64,000 nt of DNA, from contig NC_088324.1 in assembly GCF_910592395.1 (NCBI RefSeq), forward strand, positions 15,526,953 through 15,590,952, written 5' to 3'. Shown piece by piece: positions 19,933-33,092 of the stretch (position 1 is its first letter; each line of letters opens with the position of its first letter). The notes beneath the pieces were generated by a model, which saw only the letters and a program-made list of their open reading frames with translations, was not told where the DNA came from and searched no databases. The position numbers and the translations under genes are program-made. Source of the DNA: Lineus longissimus (Eukaryota > Nemertea > Pilidiophora > Heteronemertea > Lineidae).

Positions 19933-22900
19933 GAGGTTAGACAACGAAGTCATGAGGTATTTGTTATCAAAGCTCCTGTAGGCTCAATTTGCCTGCTCAC
20001 TCGAAGTCATTCGTATGGACTGCAAAGAATGCCTTTTGTGTGGGACGCTCAAGGACTCCGGGATCAGGAACTACGTGATTATGAAGCCCTTTGCATCACG
20101 ACACCACTGAGGCCGACCGCGACTGTGCAACGATGTCGATGTTACTACTGTCCGGAGTGCAGCCATAGTATCTGCAGCCACTGCAGCATTGGAGCCAAAT
20201 CAGATAATAGTCTATGCCACGCATCTACGCTACACGAGCACACAGTCCATTGACGTGCCTGCATTCTCATTCAACGCTGTACAGTCTGAACCTGCAGCTG
20301 TCTTCCATTCAATCTCTGCTTTCAACAACCTGAGCACTTGGTCTGCTCTCCATGCAAGATGCACTGTCACTCCATATAACTGTTCATGTCCTATTGGCCT
20401 AAATAGCCCAATATTGTATTGCACTCCGTTAAAAATGTTCCCCCGATAAAAACTTGTCTCATTGACGACAGTAAATGCAACCTGATTGTCTATGTCCCAG
20501 ACATTGGCATGATTAAAACAAGTATTTTTTTCTTTTCTGTATGAAACATCCATCCCTAGCTAGGATCTGGATGGAGTGCCCTGAGCTGTCTCAGTGGAAG
20601 TTCTTAGAGCCTACCCCCTCCCAATCGGGTAGAACTGGCACCAGCTGAAAGGATAAAAACAGATAGACAAAGTGTGGATGCACTCGGTCACTCTTCACTG
20701 TCCCCGTCCCATTGACTTAGAAGGTCATCTATTCTTTGCAGACCGTTAAATTGGTTCCTTGCTGTGTTTGAACTCTCATTGCAATGTTGATTTGGGCCTA
20801 CGTGTGACATTTACACGACACATGCATTAGCAAGCAATCGCGCCATATCAAAGTATGAGTTTCCACGAAACCATTAGCAGTAATTGGCAATTTAGCTGAA
20901 AGTCCATGTTTCTTTTTCATAGAGGTGTACCGTTGCAAGGTTGGGCAAGTCATTGGTTGTCAGTGCTATGCACACTCACTATTACTTTTGTCCATGTTCT
21001 CGTTATCCCGCCCAATTAACGTGCTTCTGCTTTGAAGACGACACACAACTTGGTCAGAGCTACCTGAAGTCTATTCGTACAGACAATATTACGAAATTTG
21101 GAAGATATCTTGCTGGGGAATGTCGCCATTCTTTGAATAGTCGATTTAATCTCATCAGAAATGAGGTCTACAGATAAGTGCACTGAAATGCATGTTCAAA
21201 TTAAATGGATAACAGGAAAATATCAGTAAATGCTCTTCTTCGTTAATCAATTGGTGGTGTAAGCTCTGTTAATAGGGGAGAGAGCCACTGTTTCTTTAAC
21301 CAAACCATCGGAGCTCTCCGTCTCCCCTGGTTGGCTATGGATATATCTTACCATGATAGCCAACCTCCATGTCATGCTTCACTATAATGTGTGATCACAT
21401 GTTAAAATCCTTTTCCATGTTTTAAAGAACCAATGGACGGTTCATTTGCTGATAAACCTCTTGCTAAATAGTTTTGATGGACACTTGAGAGTGCTGATTT
21501 TGGTATTCACGTGTAAGGTAGCCCACCGTATCCAAGATAACGATGGTACACCCACGGGCTACTGTGGTTGCCCAGCTATCAATGGGTTAACTCTGTCTCT
21601 ATTCGACAATGTTCTAATAAGAACTGAATGGCTGGCACCTATTAGCGGCGACCGTGGGAGCAATAGATAAAACCAGAGGAAGTCAGGAAGCTAAATTGCC
21701 AATTAAGGCGGCCGAAGAGTCCTACGATTATTGTCAGCAAAATGACAGCCTTCTTTCAAAGGCGATGTCAGAGTGATTACATTGAGAGATGGAGCCAATC
21801 ACACCGTAGAGTAAAAGTCTTTATATTATTGAGATTGGCCTGGTTTTGTAGTCTCTCGTCAGTAGGCCTGAAAAAAGCCTCGGGATACGACGGACTAGTT
21901 GAGAGTTTATTCCAACAATGGTGGAAGAAGGATGTTTTCACAAATTGGTTATTAGCAAAGCCTTTCATCAGAGGTGTATGGAAAACTAATTGGACTTCTC
22001 CCTCAAACAACTCCGCGGATTGCCAATGCTCGTAGGCGAGTTATAATGACCTAGTCATACAGGACATTGACATGAGCACTGTCCGGTCATCTTTATGAAC
22101 TTGGCAGCTTATGATGAATTTATTAGTCAGCTTGTTTATCCAAGTTGATTGGAATTTTAAGGTGTGGTAGCACTGGGACTATTGTTCAGCGTCATGCTGG
22201 TGGCTCTAGAAGAAACCTTAAAGGAAAGCTATCACGAAACAATAAAAAAAAATTAGAATTTGAAATTACCCGTCGGAAACAACAGGCGAAACACACCCCC
22301 ATTCATAAATCTACGCTGTTTTGAGTACTCAAGACAGGTGGGCCACTACTCGACACAGCCTCGCCATTTAGCATTTTCAAGATGTATTGTACCAAGTAAT
22401 CTTAATCAGGCCATCAATGACGATCACGACTGGCGCCAAAAATTCCGTAGTATTTGTTACATAACATGTCGTTCTCAGCTTTCTGCATCATGTCAGGAGC
22501 TCATAGAGTAGACTCATATTCTGCAGGGTACAGTATTTCCTCCTCCTAAAAGTGTTAACACATCGACTGTGCTCTAATAGGTTTCACCAATTATTCTTAT
22601 TACATACCAAGGTAGTCTTAATGCATGGACTATACACACACCTGGCCCCATTAAGAAGTGCATTTTCCTAGACTAATATTTGGCAAATGTAAGCAAGTCA
22701 TTAGTGAGAGTGCTTTGGCTAAGTGAAGGCACTTTCTAAAAAGATTTGAACATGTCTAATGTACTGTAGCCTATTCAGTAAGAGATTGCATGGATAGGGA
22801 AAGAAAATGGGGGTTTGAAAGCATATTGAGCTGGTGGGGGTTTAGCAGGACAAGTGCTGAGATTGATGTTCGATTTGTTTTACATTTGCACGTATCTAAC

Positions 22901-25703
22901 AAGTAAATCTCGTCGCCACTTACAACTGGGACCCTACAATGATGCACTTAATCTGAGAGTTACTAAAATCAAATTGCATGAGTATCATGCATGATTGATG
23001 ACCAGGGTTTTTCACTGAAAGGGAGAAAACAATCGAACAAAACGTCTTAAGATGTCATTCGGAATGCCAGATAGTCGTTCTCTCAAACGAAATCGACTGT
23101 CCTAAAACGGGTCTGCTGCAGAGCACCAAACTTGTGTTGTCACAGTGGTATCCGTTGGTCAATAGGCATAGTCTCTCTCTTCTTCAGGGGCTGGTGAGAT
23201 ATGAGATAACTAATAGAGCTTTCACGGAAAAATTGAAGTTTTCTGTCTTATAACCTAGTTGATTCCTGAACACAGTATTCAGACTTGTAACACTGAGTGT
23301 TATTGGGTCAATTTCAGTGACTCGATGTACGCAGACCACGGTCAGCAAGGGGATATGGATGGGATAGATCAAGCGATGGGTAAGTAGGACCACGGTCCTT
23401 GCCATGCAACCCTCAAATCCTTCATTGGTCATGTCATCGTCCTTTCACTGTGAGTTTGTGTGTCTGATTGTATACGTCGTTTGAAGTTTGATGTTACCAA
23501 GCCTACTAGTACTGTATATCATTCGTCTCTTGAACTTTGCTGTTTCGTGTTTTGTTGTCACCAAGCCTCTCCCTCATATAATTCTCCTCCTGTAGGTACT
23601 AACAGCAGAGTTACCCAATGTCATCCTCCTATCATCGATTAACTACTTGTTTCTTATTCTGGACTACTTCTTGTGTTTCTTCGTCAAAATCTCTGTCATC
23701 TTTGGGCAGGTATATTGTCTTCCTGACGTCATGGTCATATCTTTGACCATTTGCGACTCGTATTTGTCTGCATGCAACATGGATCTTTCTGAGGACCTCT
23801 ATGGTGAGCAAATGGTATTATCACTAACCGGTGTTCGTAGACACAATATGACACAACATGTGATGCGCACCTCTAGTTAACCCCGCTTGGGTGGGGAGGG
23901 GGCCAGTCAGGTGAAACAACCTGATGCTCTGGGTACGTTTCACGAGGTAGGTCCTACCAGCTACAAATGCCATGAGTAAATATTACACACTCTTACACTG
24001 ATGTTGAGTGAATGGCTCTATCATAGAATTCAACGCAAACCTGTATTTCAAATCAATAGCAATTCCCATTCTATCTGGAATTCGAAGTTCCGCCATTAAG
24101 GGCTAATTGACCATTTACTCAATCTGCCCCAAGTATTTAAATGACGCTTAATGGGCTATAAACATACATAACTGTTGATAATTGCACTAAACATACACAA
24201 TAAAATCTGAAAAAAACCACACTCTCCTACAAACATCAATAAATGCATTAGTCTAATTTGAATGTCTCTGTCTGATAAGACGACATTACCATTACACCTT
24301 CCATTCAGATTTTTAAAATTGTGAATTAGCATGCTCTATGAAAGAAAGCACGGTCAGGCAAAGTTACAATCCAATTCAGTTTACTGCATCTTGTCCAATC
24401 AAGGATTCATACGGAGAGGGAATGTGCAATGGTCAAAGTGACCATGGTTTTTTTTTTAGTGCTTCAATCTCAGGGTACGTTTCAGGCGCGAGGTACAGTG
24501 GGTTGCCCGTGCCCTGGATGCCTTTGCTGTTACACATCTCCATGGGATGTGGTTCTGTCAAGGCCAACAACCAGGGAACACGGTGAGCGGAGGTCGGGCA
24601 CTGTGGACACGACCTGTATTTATCCTAGTATGCGATTAATCTGAGAACTCCAATTTCCATTTATGAAGGTGAACAGATTGGCTTCGTAGGCTGTAGGCTT
24701 TTCCCTTTCTCCTGTTGTTTGAAAGTACGAACTGCCCATCCAATAAAATAGCTGGCAACTAATTGCTGTCTTTTCTGCGCTGAAGGTCCTGATAATAAGA
24801 TGAGATGACACAGACCCAATAATCTGAAAGATTTAATTAAAAGCCTGGCCTATCTAGGGTTGTAATTATCTCGGGCCTAATAACATGGGGTGTATGAAAC
24901 GCGATATGCAACAATATTATCAACTGCTATGATGTCTGACTGTGGTAAATAAATGGTGGACACTGGACAAGGTATGCCAAAAAGTGTCTCAGTTACCTTG
25001 CTAGTGGAAATCGAACGGCGTTACACACGATGATACCAAAACGTGCCTTCTGTTTGTAATATTAATGGATATGATGGACCTACACTGCGACACTGGAAAC
25101 GATAATGTCAAGGGTGAAACAGTTGTCACTGGACACTGAACATGTCTAAAAGGTGAAAACAGCTGGAAGGTACACAGTCATGTGATCGTTATATTTGCCA
25201 GGTTCCTTGGCACTACACACAGCAATGCCATGCTACATCGGACAGCTCGACACACAACTGATCCCATCGCGATGCAACCGAACACCCAATACATTTCAAT
25301 GTGGCCCAATCCGAGAAGCAATGAAACGGTGCACAGTTGACATTCAATTACAGCATGATTGCCCGGGGCGGCTTGATAGCTTTCGATTGGCACAAAGCAG
25401 TGGCTGAATTACGTCCGATTTAATCAAGAATCAAAACTACCAATTACGGGCACACAGAAACCATCTAACATCTATTTACCATTGCTGTACCAGTTCTGCT
25501 CGGTTACAGCACGTTTTTGCATTCATTCTAAGCTGGTGACATTCCATTCCCTGTTATAGCTACAAGCTAAGCCCCTCTTCCCTTTTACCAATTCCCTTCT
25601 CAAATTCATTCCTCCTACAACTTTATCCTCTGAGTGTCTTGTTCTTATATCATGCAGTCTATATAGATCCATATTGAACCATGCTCCCATAATAATCTTA
25701 TTA
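19933..25703. other. No supported gene; some frame-dense sequence at 19.9-20.6 kb
   Basis: Between about 19933 and 20553 frames of 86 to 114 codons overlap on both strands, including a minus frame (20230-20553) whose composition looks protein-like. No start, splice pair or domain supports any of them; a decayed coding sequence is possible. From 20.6 to 25.7 kb I see only AT-rich non-coding sequence. Confidence 0.4.
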
Positions 25704-25723
25704 CTCAATTAAATTTAATTGAG
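25704..25723. promoter_or_regulatory. Perfect 20-bp AT palindrome, copy 1
   Basis: CTCAATTAAATTTAATTGAG is its own reverse complement. It contains two ATTAA/TTAAT half-sites of the kind homeodomain proteins bind. Function is inferred only from the motif. Confidence 0.5.
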
Positions 25724-25861
25724 GCCCGAGTGCATTATCGCGGGGCAGCAAATTAGGAAACTGGAGACGAAAAGAAAATGGCGGCGATAAGATCGTGTCG
25801 TGTAGAACTGGCTTAATTTAGCATCCTCGTATCGAGCATTCAGACTTACTTATTTAATTAG

Positions 25862-25880
25862 TCAATTAAATTTAATTGAG
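25862..25880. promoter_or_regulatory. Perfect AT palindrome, copy 2
   Basis: TCAATTAAATTTAATTGA (25862-25879) repeats the 18-bp core of the palindrome at 25705-25722, 157 bp away. Both are followed within a few bases by GAGTGCA, so the similarity extends slightly beyond the palindrome. Confidence 0.5.
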
Positions 25881-26475
25881 TGCACGTGATACTTGTTAGG
25901 GTAGTACATGGGGTTCCTTACTAAGTATAGCTGTCGAGGTTTGAATTACCATAGGCGTCAGTCTGGGGTAAAATGTGGCTTAGGATCAGACACATGCAGA
26001 ATCTGAGCACGTGAGAACATGTATAAAGCTAAACTGACAGTGCTTTGCATGTATTGCACACATGCCGTCTCTGCACCACATGTGCACGACATATTAGCAT
26101 ATATACTCAATTCTATGGACACAGATGTTGTTACAAAATAAATACATAATGGATATAAGTAGGGATGCGAAATGTTGGCTGTTTAAATGAAAATGTTTTG
26201 TAATGCTTTTTGGCAGGTTTCGCAACTCTGCTTTCTGGCTGTTACCTTATGGTGGATGAGTTCCCAATATCATAGTATTCATTTTGCCAAATGACATAAA
26301 TGCAATGTAGCCTGCAGCATGCACTCGTTATTATGACTGCAGCGTTACACATACACTGAATATGATGAATCACATCAGCTGCACATTATCTAACACTGAT
26401 TTTTGTATAAATACAGACTATAGCTAATTCATGTTCTACAGGAGTAGTCTTGTTGTATCCAAATGATTATGTGTT

Positions 26476-26515
26476 CATTAATTAATTAATCAGCGAGAAA
26501 TTCAATTAATTAATT
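26476..26515. promoter_or_regulatory. Inverted TAATTA cluster
   Basis: CATTAATTAATTAATC (26476-26491) and CAATTAATTAATTG (26503-26516) flank a 12-base spacer, giving several overlapping TAATTA homeodomain sites on both strands. It may equally be a simple ATTA microsatellite. Confidence 0.35.
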
Positions 26516-26516
26516 G

Positions 26517-29500
26517 TACGTGGCATTCGTTAATCTAAAAGCAATTTAAAATATTGGCTGGTATGAAGTAATTGCTTGACGGCAGAAAGGACGACAACAG
26601 TACAGTACATTGCATTCTGTTAGCATGGCATCGTTTTTGCTGGCTTGCATGTATGTGTTTTGTGTGGCCAACTCTCACATGTAATCTGTTTTTGTTTTGG
26701 GAAAGTAAGACTGAGGCGTTGACCTTTTGCGTAAAAGCATGACTGGTTATATAACTGTCCAAATTTCCTCACGAGATCAATAATTCGTAACCTCTTCATT
26801 AGCCATCGTCTGACTTCTCTGCTCTGGTCCTGTAAACCACGTTCTCAGCATGTACCAGGAGAGCACGCAATGCGGCTGTGGTTTTGATTGGTCGACATAT
26901 GTCCATCGAGGAGGCGTGAAATCTCGCCACATCACGCGAGATGCTGCTTCGTTGCTGAAACCAGTGTCAGGGGCAACTACTAGGGAATGAGATCCTTGGA
27001 CCCCGCTGTATAGCTTTAGCTTTGTAGAACGGATAATTACTTCCAAAAAATGTTGAGGGTTAAGTTGTTTACAAGTAATGTTTGGGGAAACCATAATCCC
27101 ACGACCAAGTAGGCCCAATATAGTTTACTAGTCCAACACTCAGTCAGCCAAAGATTGCTCATTAAAATCAAATTGAAGATAAACATTCAGCAAAAGCAAA
27201 TGTAATTAGGAAGGCCTGTTAGTTTTTCCATGTAGAGCTACACAATGCATGCCTCATTAAAACGAAAGAAAACCCATACAGTTCACGCATTCACTTAACT
27301 AATTGGTTGCCTTGTTAATTTCTGTGTGTCTTGTGAATAGACTTTCCCTAATTAGTTTAGGGGTAGATGGGTGGTACACATCGTTATTGAGTGTGCATTT
27401 GTGCAGTGTGTACAGTGTAAATATAATGCTTTTAGTGCATTTTAGCATTGGGCTGCTCTCTCTGTTGTTCCATTAAGTGGTTTGTAATGGAGGGACACTG
27501 ATGGTGATGGAGGGAGGTCATGTACCTAATGGTGACTGCCATTACACTAAATCGCATCAGCTAAATGGCACGGCTGATTGAGGAACTGGATTGGGATTAC
27601 AGAAAGTAGCAACGGCAGCAGTAGTTTAGCAAATCATGTGATCAAAATAGCGGCTAGTCCTTCATGGATTCACATGTTATCATATTTCGAGAGAGAAATA
27701 GGACGTGTTGTTTTGGCGGTCAACGAACCCCATATTCAGGATGGAGGGACTCTTGTTAGGCCATTGCAACGCAGCGGTAGAAGACAAGCATGAACATAAA
27801 CATGCTTCAAATGACTATCCACTTGAATAGCCAAATATCCCCTCTGCTTAGTTCCACTGAGGAGCAACCTACTTTTATCGCAACTCCTCCCTTACGCATG
27901 TATCGGCGTGGCAAACGCAGCGTTCCACAACACTATAGCGGAACTGGATCGATTCATTATCGGTTTCATATAACTCTTTGATGAAGGCAGATATCACTTT
28001 ATGTACAGATACTCATCAAGATCAATGCTGCCAAAACGGCTCCGTTCCGTTTGCACTCGTCTTTTACAACCACCCGAGTGACGACTGGCCGCAATGGCGA
28101 TTGTCTCCATGAGAGGAACGTTGATGATGAAGGAGAGTCCGAAGCTATCGTAGTTCTGAGAGTAAAAATACACATCTGGAAAACGAGACGATCAAAATGA
28201 TCTCGTGATTCCGCCACACCTTCTAAAATGGCCAGACCCAACAGCATAAACTGTCACGATCGATGTTTTCCTGTCCAAGCCTCCGCCTTCCACATCCATA
28301 TCATCATTATATCACAACCCGCCCAATTAGTACAAATGTTCTTCCCTCCAAGGCACAGGAGAGGCGGCCATTACTAGCTCGCGTTTTTGATATTTTCCCA
28401 GTCAGGACCGCTCATTAGTTTGACTTAAGTAAACAGGGCTCCCGTAGGCCCGGGGAATTCTAATTGGAGCTTGTCCCGCCTTTATGCCTCTGACAATCGC
28501 CACCTCATTAGCAAGGCATTTGTTGTCTGCACGGGCAATATATAAAGTACGCGTTAAGTACAAATGGGTCGTTTTGTTGTTTCGAGGCCAGGGTCGAAAA
28601 ACGGAGAATTTTGAATTAACTTTATTAAGAAATAAATACATTACATCCCACCGCATTATGAGGTAACTAAACCGTTGGTTGAATGTTACGCTGATTACGC
28701 TAGGCAAGGTGGAATATTTCTTCCTCGGACAAAAAAACACTCCCCAATCAAGAAACGACCACAGCATCAAACTGGACCTGACTGTCTTTGATTTTTCCTT
28801 GGAGACGAGGTCGATCTATTACATGTCGCCTGCGTCCATTAGGCGGCCATCTTTGTTGACGTTGTCGTGATCTACTATGACACATTCAATACGTTAATTG
28901 CCAATCCTGAAATCACTCCAGAGCCATTATGGCCACTTCCGGGTGCCAAAACCCCAGATCGAACACTGCGTCTGATTTTACAGCGTTCCAGAATCAGAGA
29001 ACCATTAGCGAGGGACGCACCATAGATCACTTGGTGTAATTACACATGCTATGGCTAATGTATTGAGATTTTCCATGCCGCGTCCATTCGCTGGCCATGG
29101 CACTCTAAGTAATTTTATACTAATATTGGAGAAGGTTGTGCGCCGTTATTGGAAGCCGTATGATGTATAGAGCGTCTAGGTGTCACTCCATTACATTGCT
29201 ACACCAGTTATTATTTTGTATAACATGAAGCAATATGTATCGGTGGCTATAAAATAGCAATCGCCTAGGAGTGGACTGCTGGTCAACGAAATCAAAATGG
29301 CCGTCATATCCAAACAAACTAGAAACGTAATAGTATATGTAATTAACCTTATATCATTGCTGACAAAACCTTGCAGAACATGAAGGAATTGACTGCAGTG
29401 AAAGCAATCTTGAGATCAGGTAACTGATATGACCAATACTAAGATGAGGGTGGCAAGACTAATTCGACATTGTGACAGTTTTACTACAACACACGCTCTC

Positions 29501-32500
29501 ACAGCGGTCAGTAGTATAGGATAACTACCCACATCACTTCAAATTATTCAACTGCCCCTTCCACACCAGCCCCTCCCTCAACCCAGAATGTACCCTTCAT
29601 CAATACAGGGTTAAATGATTGGCAATGTTCTCCGAGTCCATCACGATATCACGAACTGAAGCTATATGATTGCACAAACAACATCCCAGCAGAATCCATC
29701 TCCATAACATAAACCCTGCCGCCACTGCCATCATAATCTATAATGGTAAAAGCAATGTCTTAACCACCATGATCCACAAAAAGCATTTAAACAAAAAAGA
29801 ATAAATTAAAGTGTGCTTTTATCCAATCACGTTAAAAGCCTGACATCAGTTAAAGCTGTCAAGACCGGCTAGAACATTTACTTTCAAGCTGTATTATTTA
29901 GATGGTGTTTGCAGTCAAATACCCATTACGTTAATGCCTAGCGCTTAGATTCCATCGCCTCGAGCAGGTTATGTTCCGACGGCTAGAGTGTTGGCAACCA
30001 TTATCTAATGGATGGTACACAGGCGATTGGAGAAAGGCACCAAACAAGGTAGCTTTTAGCACTGACCTCAGAATAGGATATGCTTTGAGAAAACAATAAA
30101 AAAGCGGCTTGTGGCCGTGGTAGGATTCGCATCGGTTACGTCGGACATATTGTCGAATGGGAAGCAAGTGCTCGTACAGCTACAGTCGTGCATACGCCAG
30201 TTTGAGTGCCATGGTGCAACACGTGCCCGTTGTGAGTGTCCTGCTCTCAGCCACGGAAGACGAATCAGTCGACGGATTGTCAAAACTGTGCGACGGTATA
30301 CAACATACTTTCTTTGGTTGTGATTGGTATACCTTGAGTGCAACAGTAGGGTTGCTGGTGTAACGCATTTGGAAACGACAGATGAAGTAGGTCGAAGAGA
30401 CGTTCTGAGCATTCGCCTCCGTTAAATTGAATATAGCTGTAGTTGTTGTTAAAAAGTTAACATTAGGACAATTTTCGGGGTAGCCGAAGAGTTGAAAAGG
30501 TTAAAACTGCAGTCATGGCGCGAACAAAAGAAGAAGCGCCAACAGTGTCATTTATGGATAATCCCTGTAATTGTTTGAGATAGTTTTCAACATGTTCCGC
30601 GCGCCTTCTTCTAATAAATGTTCAAAGATCGCAATTTGTTGGTCATTATGGGTCGGGAGCTGGCAAGTAAATGTAGAACTGATGACAGGTTATAGGCTGC
30701 GACACGCAACCATTTACCCTCAAGTGTGCTGGGTGTGATTTAAGACAACGATGCGGCTATGATGAATAGTAAATTGTGGAATTTGTGAGGGGGGATTATC
30801 ACATGGTGCTTGGTAGGATTTCTATGGAAGAATGGCACGGGGTGGCCGTGATATTGTTCAGCAAATGTGGTGGTTGATGGCTTCAAGATTGTTAGAGATA
30901 GAGGGTAATAATTTTCTGCAACACTTCCTGGCAGAAAGGTGTCATTTAGACGATGAGCTCAGAACATGATGAATAGCAGTTGGTCAGGTGGTGAAATATT
31001 GCTTTCGTAATCTGTATTTGCGATGCTGTAGGGAGGCAACACGAAGGCAACTTGAAACATCAATAACTCGACCTACTTTAGCGTTGAATTTACCAATAAA
31101 GAGTATAAAATAGTAAACAAGAACCACTCATCACATTTTTTACTCTATCGAACTATTCCCGAGGCCCACATACTCCTTTGGATACGGAAGTCTTTGTGGA
31201 AAATTATCTTAAACGCTTAAGCATAGTACATGCACAAGAAAAGCCAACAAATATATGCTAGATTTGTAAAAATAACTGTGCCAAGTATTATACCGTGAAA
31301 GGTTTTGGGCCTAAGGCATATCTTCTTTACCCGATATCTGCATCACAGATATACTACAAACCTATATCCAATTACCAAGGATCTCTCTTCACAATGCATG
31401 GTTTACCGCGGCTTTGTCCTAAGTATCATCACACATCATTCAAAACAACAGGAAATTAAAGTGCCATTTTTTCGTTTAAATTCACTTTTAAAAAGCCTTT
31501 ATAAACTGATGACTTTAGGCATTATATTTTGCATAAATCTTGCTTTTCAGTACATATATTTATCCAAGAGCGAAATTTTAATCCATCTTTGTCTACATCA
31601 GATAATCAGTTGGCCTAAGGGAAAGAGAGATTCACGGAATTACACAGCATAAGCACACCAAAAAACAACTCAATGGCACTACGTCAATATTGGACGTCTC
31701 CTCGTGAAAATAAACATGTTGTCAGTAAATATCGCAACATTGTCCAAACCGCTGGAAAGTTTCAGGCCTGGGGCCACAGCCTTATTTTTATCCATGATCC
31801 AGTTTCATCGCTTTGCTTTCTTTCTCATTCTCCGCTTGCCAGGTTGCTTTGTTTTCACCCTGTCTCTTTGTTTGTGTATCTCGTTGCCATTTCGGCGGAT
31901 GTCTTTAGTCTTTAGTTCTTTAACGACACCACTAGTAGACTCTACCGACATATCTGTATGCGATCTACAGTTTAACCAGTCATACTTGTGATGAAGTGGA
32001 CACCAAACTCTGTATTGTCTGATTATCATGTTGCGTATGAGAACCCATTGTTTTGGAGACGTGCCTTTCGCTATTGCGACTCCTCCCTCCGGTTGCATCA
32101 GGCCTATCAAAAGATTGCGTTTTAGCCCTAGGCTTTTCGCAAGTACCCAAACATAAAGGCTTTTGTTTGGCAGAAAGCAGTGCTTCTGAACAACCACTCC
32201 AACCTCTACAAGTTGAGAAACTTCGGAAAGTTGCATGCCGTTTTACCAGCGTGATAGTGTTACTCCTAAAGTCTCCTCCTTCAGTGCGGTTCCAAACTCT
32301 TGGGAGGAACTTGCTTCTAACTTCTCTTCAATGCGTCCCTTCGCAAGATGTTCACAGGGATTGGACTCAGGCAAATGTTTTACGGAGTTCATTATTCAGA
32401 ATATTCCCTTTGCGCTTGGAAATCCAGGCGCTGGACATGCATTGAATAGGCCAGGGTTCAGACAATTGGAATTCCTTGTCTATTAATGCAAATCGATCTT

Positions 32501-32776
32501 TCACACTAAAGTCCTTTTTATGAGTTATCTAAAACAAAAAGGACAACTTTGTTCTGTTGGAGAATAGGCATTTAATTTTTAGTGTCATTGAGTAGTTCAC
32601 GTTAGTGCACTTGATTGTAAGTGTATCGCAAGTTGTCGTGAAAGCTTTAAAATGCTCTGAAACCAGGGTCGGCGATGTGTCTAAATCGATTCCTTGATAA
32701 AATGTCTATAAATGCTATTAACTTAATAGGAACTCATCAGTTCGTTCAATATTCCATTGAAAGCAAAGCTTGAAAG
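26517..32776. other. LMO4 upstream region; no supported gene
   Basis: No exon, RNA gene or repeat is convincing. A plus-strand ATG frame at 30157-30363 (68 codons) lies in a GC-richer island (about 30070-30420) where frames are open on both strands. A TATAAAAT at 29249 precedes an ATG 50 bp later, but that frame is only 37 codons. Position makes this a likely home for LMO4 control elements, but nothing in the sequence proves it. Confidence 0.45.
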
Positions 32777-32864
32777 CCAATTATAGACCTCCAGGCTGTA
32801 GAAATTAAAATGAAGCCTAGTGACGTCACGAAGTATAAAAACACGTGTGCTAACAACCTTATCC
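32777..32864 (+). promoter_or_regulatory. LMO4 core promoter: CCAAT, CRE, TATA and E-box
   Basis: CCAAT (32777-32781), a full palindromic cAMP-response element TGACGTCA (32821-32828), TATAAAA (32834-32840) and CACGTG (32842-32847) follow in canonical order. Transcription should begin near 32865, about 30 bases after the TATA box; this puts CCAAT near -85 and the CRE near -40. No ATG occurs between there and the proposed start codon at 33062. CREB/ATF-type and bHLH factors bind the CRE and E-box classes respectively; their use here is inferred. Confidence 0.6.
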
Positions 32865-33061
32865 TCACATCACCATTATACATTCTCATCACATTGTCAT
32901 CACGACACCATAACTCCCTATCAACGAGGTTTAACTGGCTCCTAGCAACCCCATCATCAGGCTTAGCTAAATATTGATTTGCAACATAGCTAGGCCTTTA
33001 GTTATTAGCGAGCGAGTGGGTTTAGCAATACTTCTTGGATTTTCGCCATCTCTCGTTTACA

Positions 33062-33092
33062 ATGCCGCGGATTCGTCAAGCCATGTATCATG
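33062..33092 (+). CDS. LMO4: LMO4 exon 1, coding part
   Basis: This ATG (A at -3) is the first one after the predicted transcription start near 32865; the roughly 200-nt leader has no upstream ATG. Ten codons, MPRIRQAMYH, and one base end at CATG|GTAAGT, a consensus donor. The phase-1 exit completes a Gly codon with the GC that opens the LIM exon. Vertebrate LMO4 also has a short N-terminus ahead of the LIM domain. A different first exon could exist elsewhere in the 20-kb intron, and the LIM exon has an in-frame ATG of its own (Met23) that could serve an alternative transcript. Confidence 0.6.

Noticed and set aside
20230-20553. Minus frame of 107 codons with protein-like composition, opposite plus frames at 19909-20253 and 20189-20449.
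   Set aside because: Frames on both strands compete, no splice sites extend them, and a poly-C run nearby makes the frame uncertain; kept only as a possible coding relic.
30111-30412. GC-richer island with overlapping frames on both strands.
   Set aside because: No frame shows a domain, splice pair or promoter; could be a mobile-element relic but nothing identifies it.
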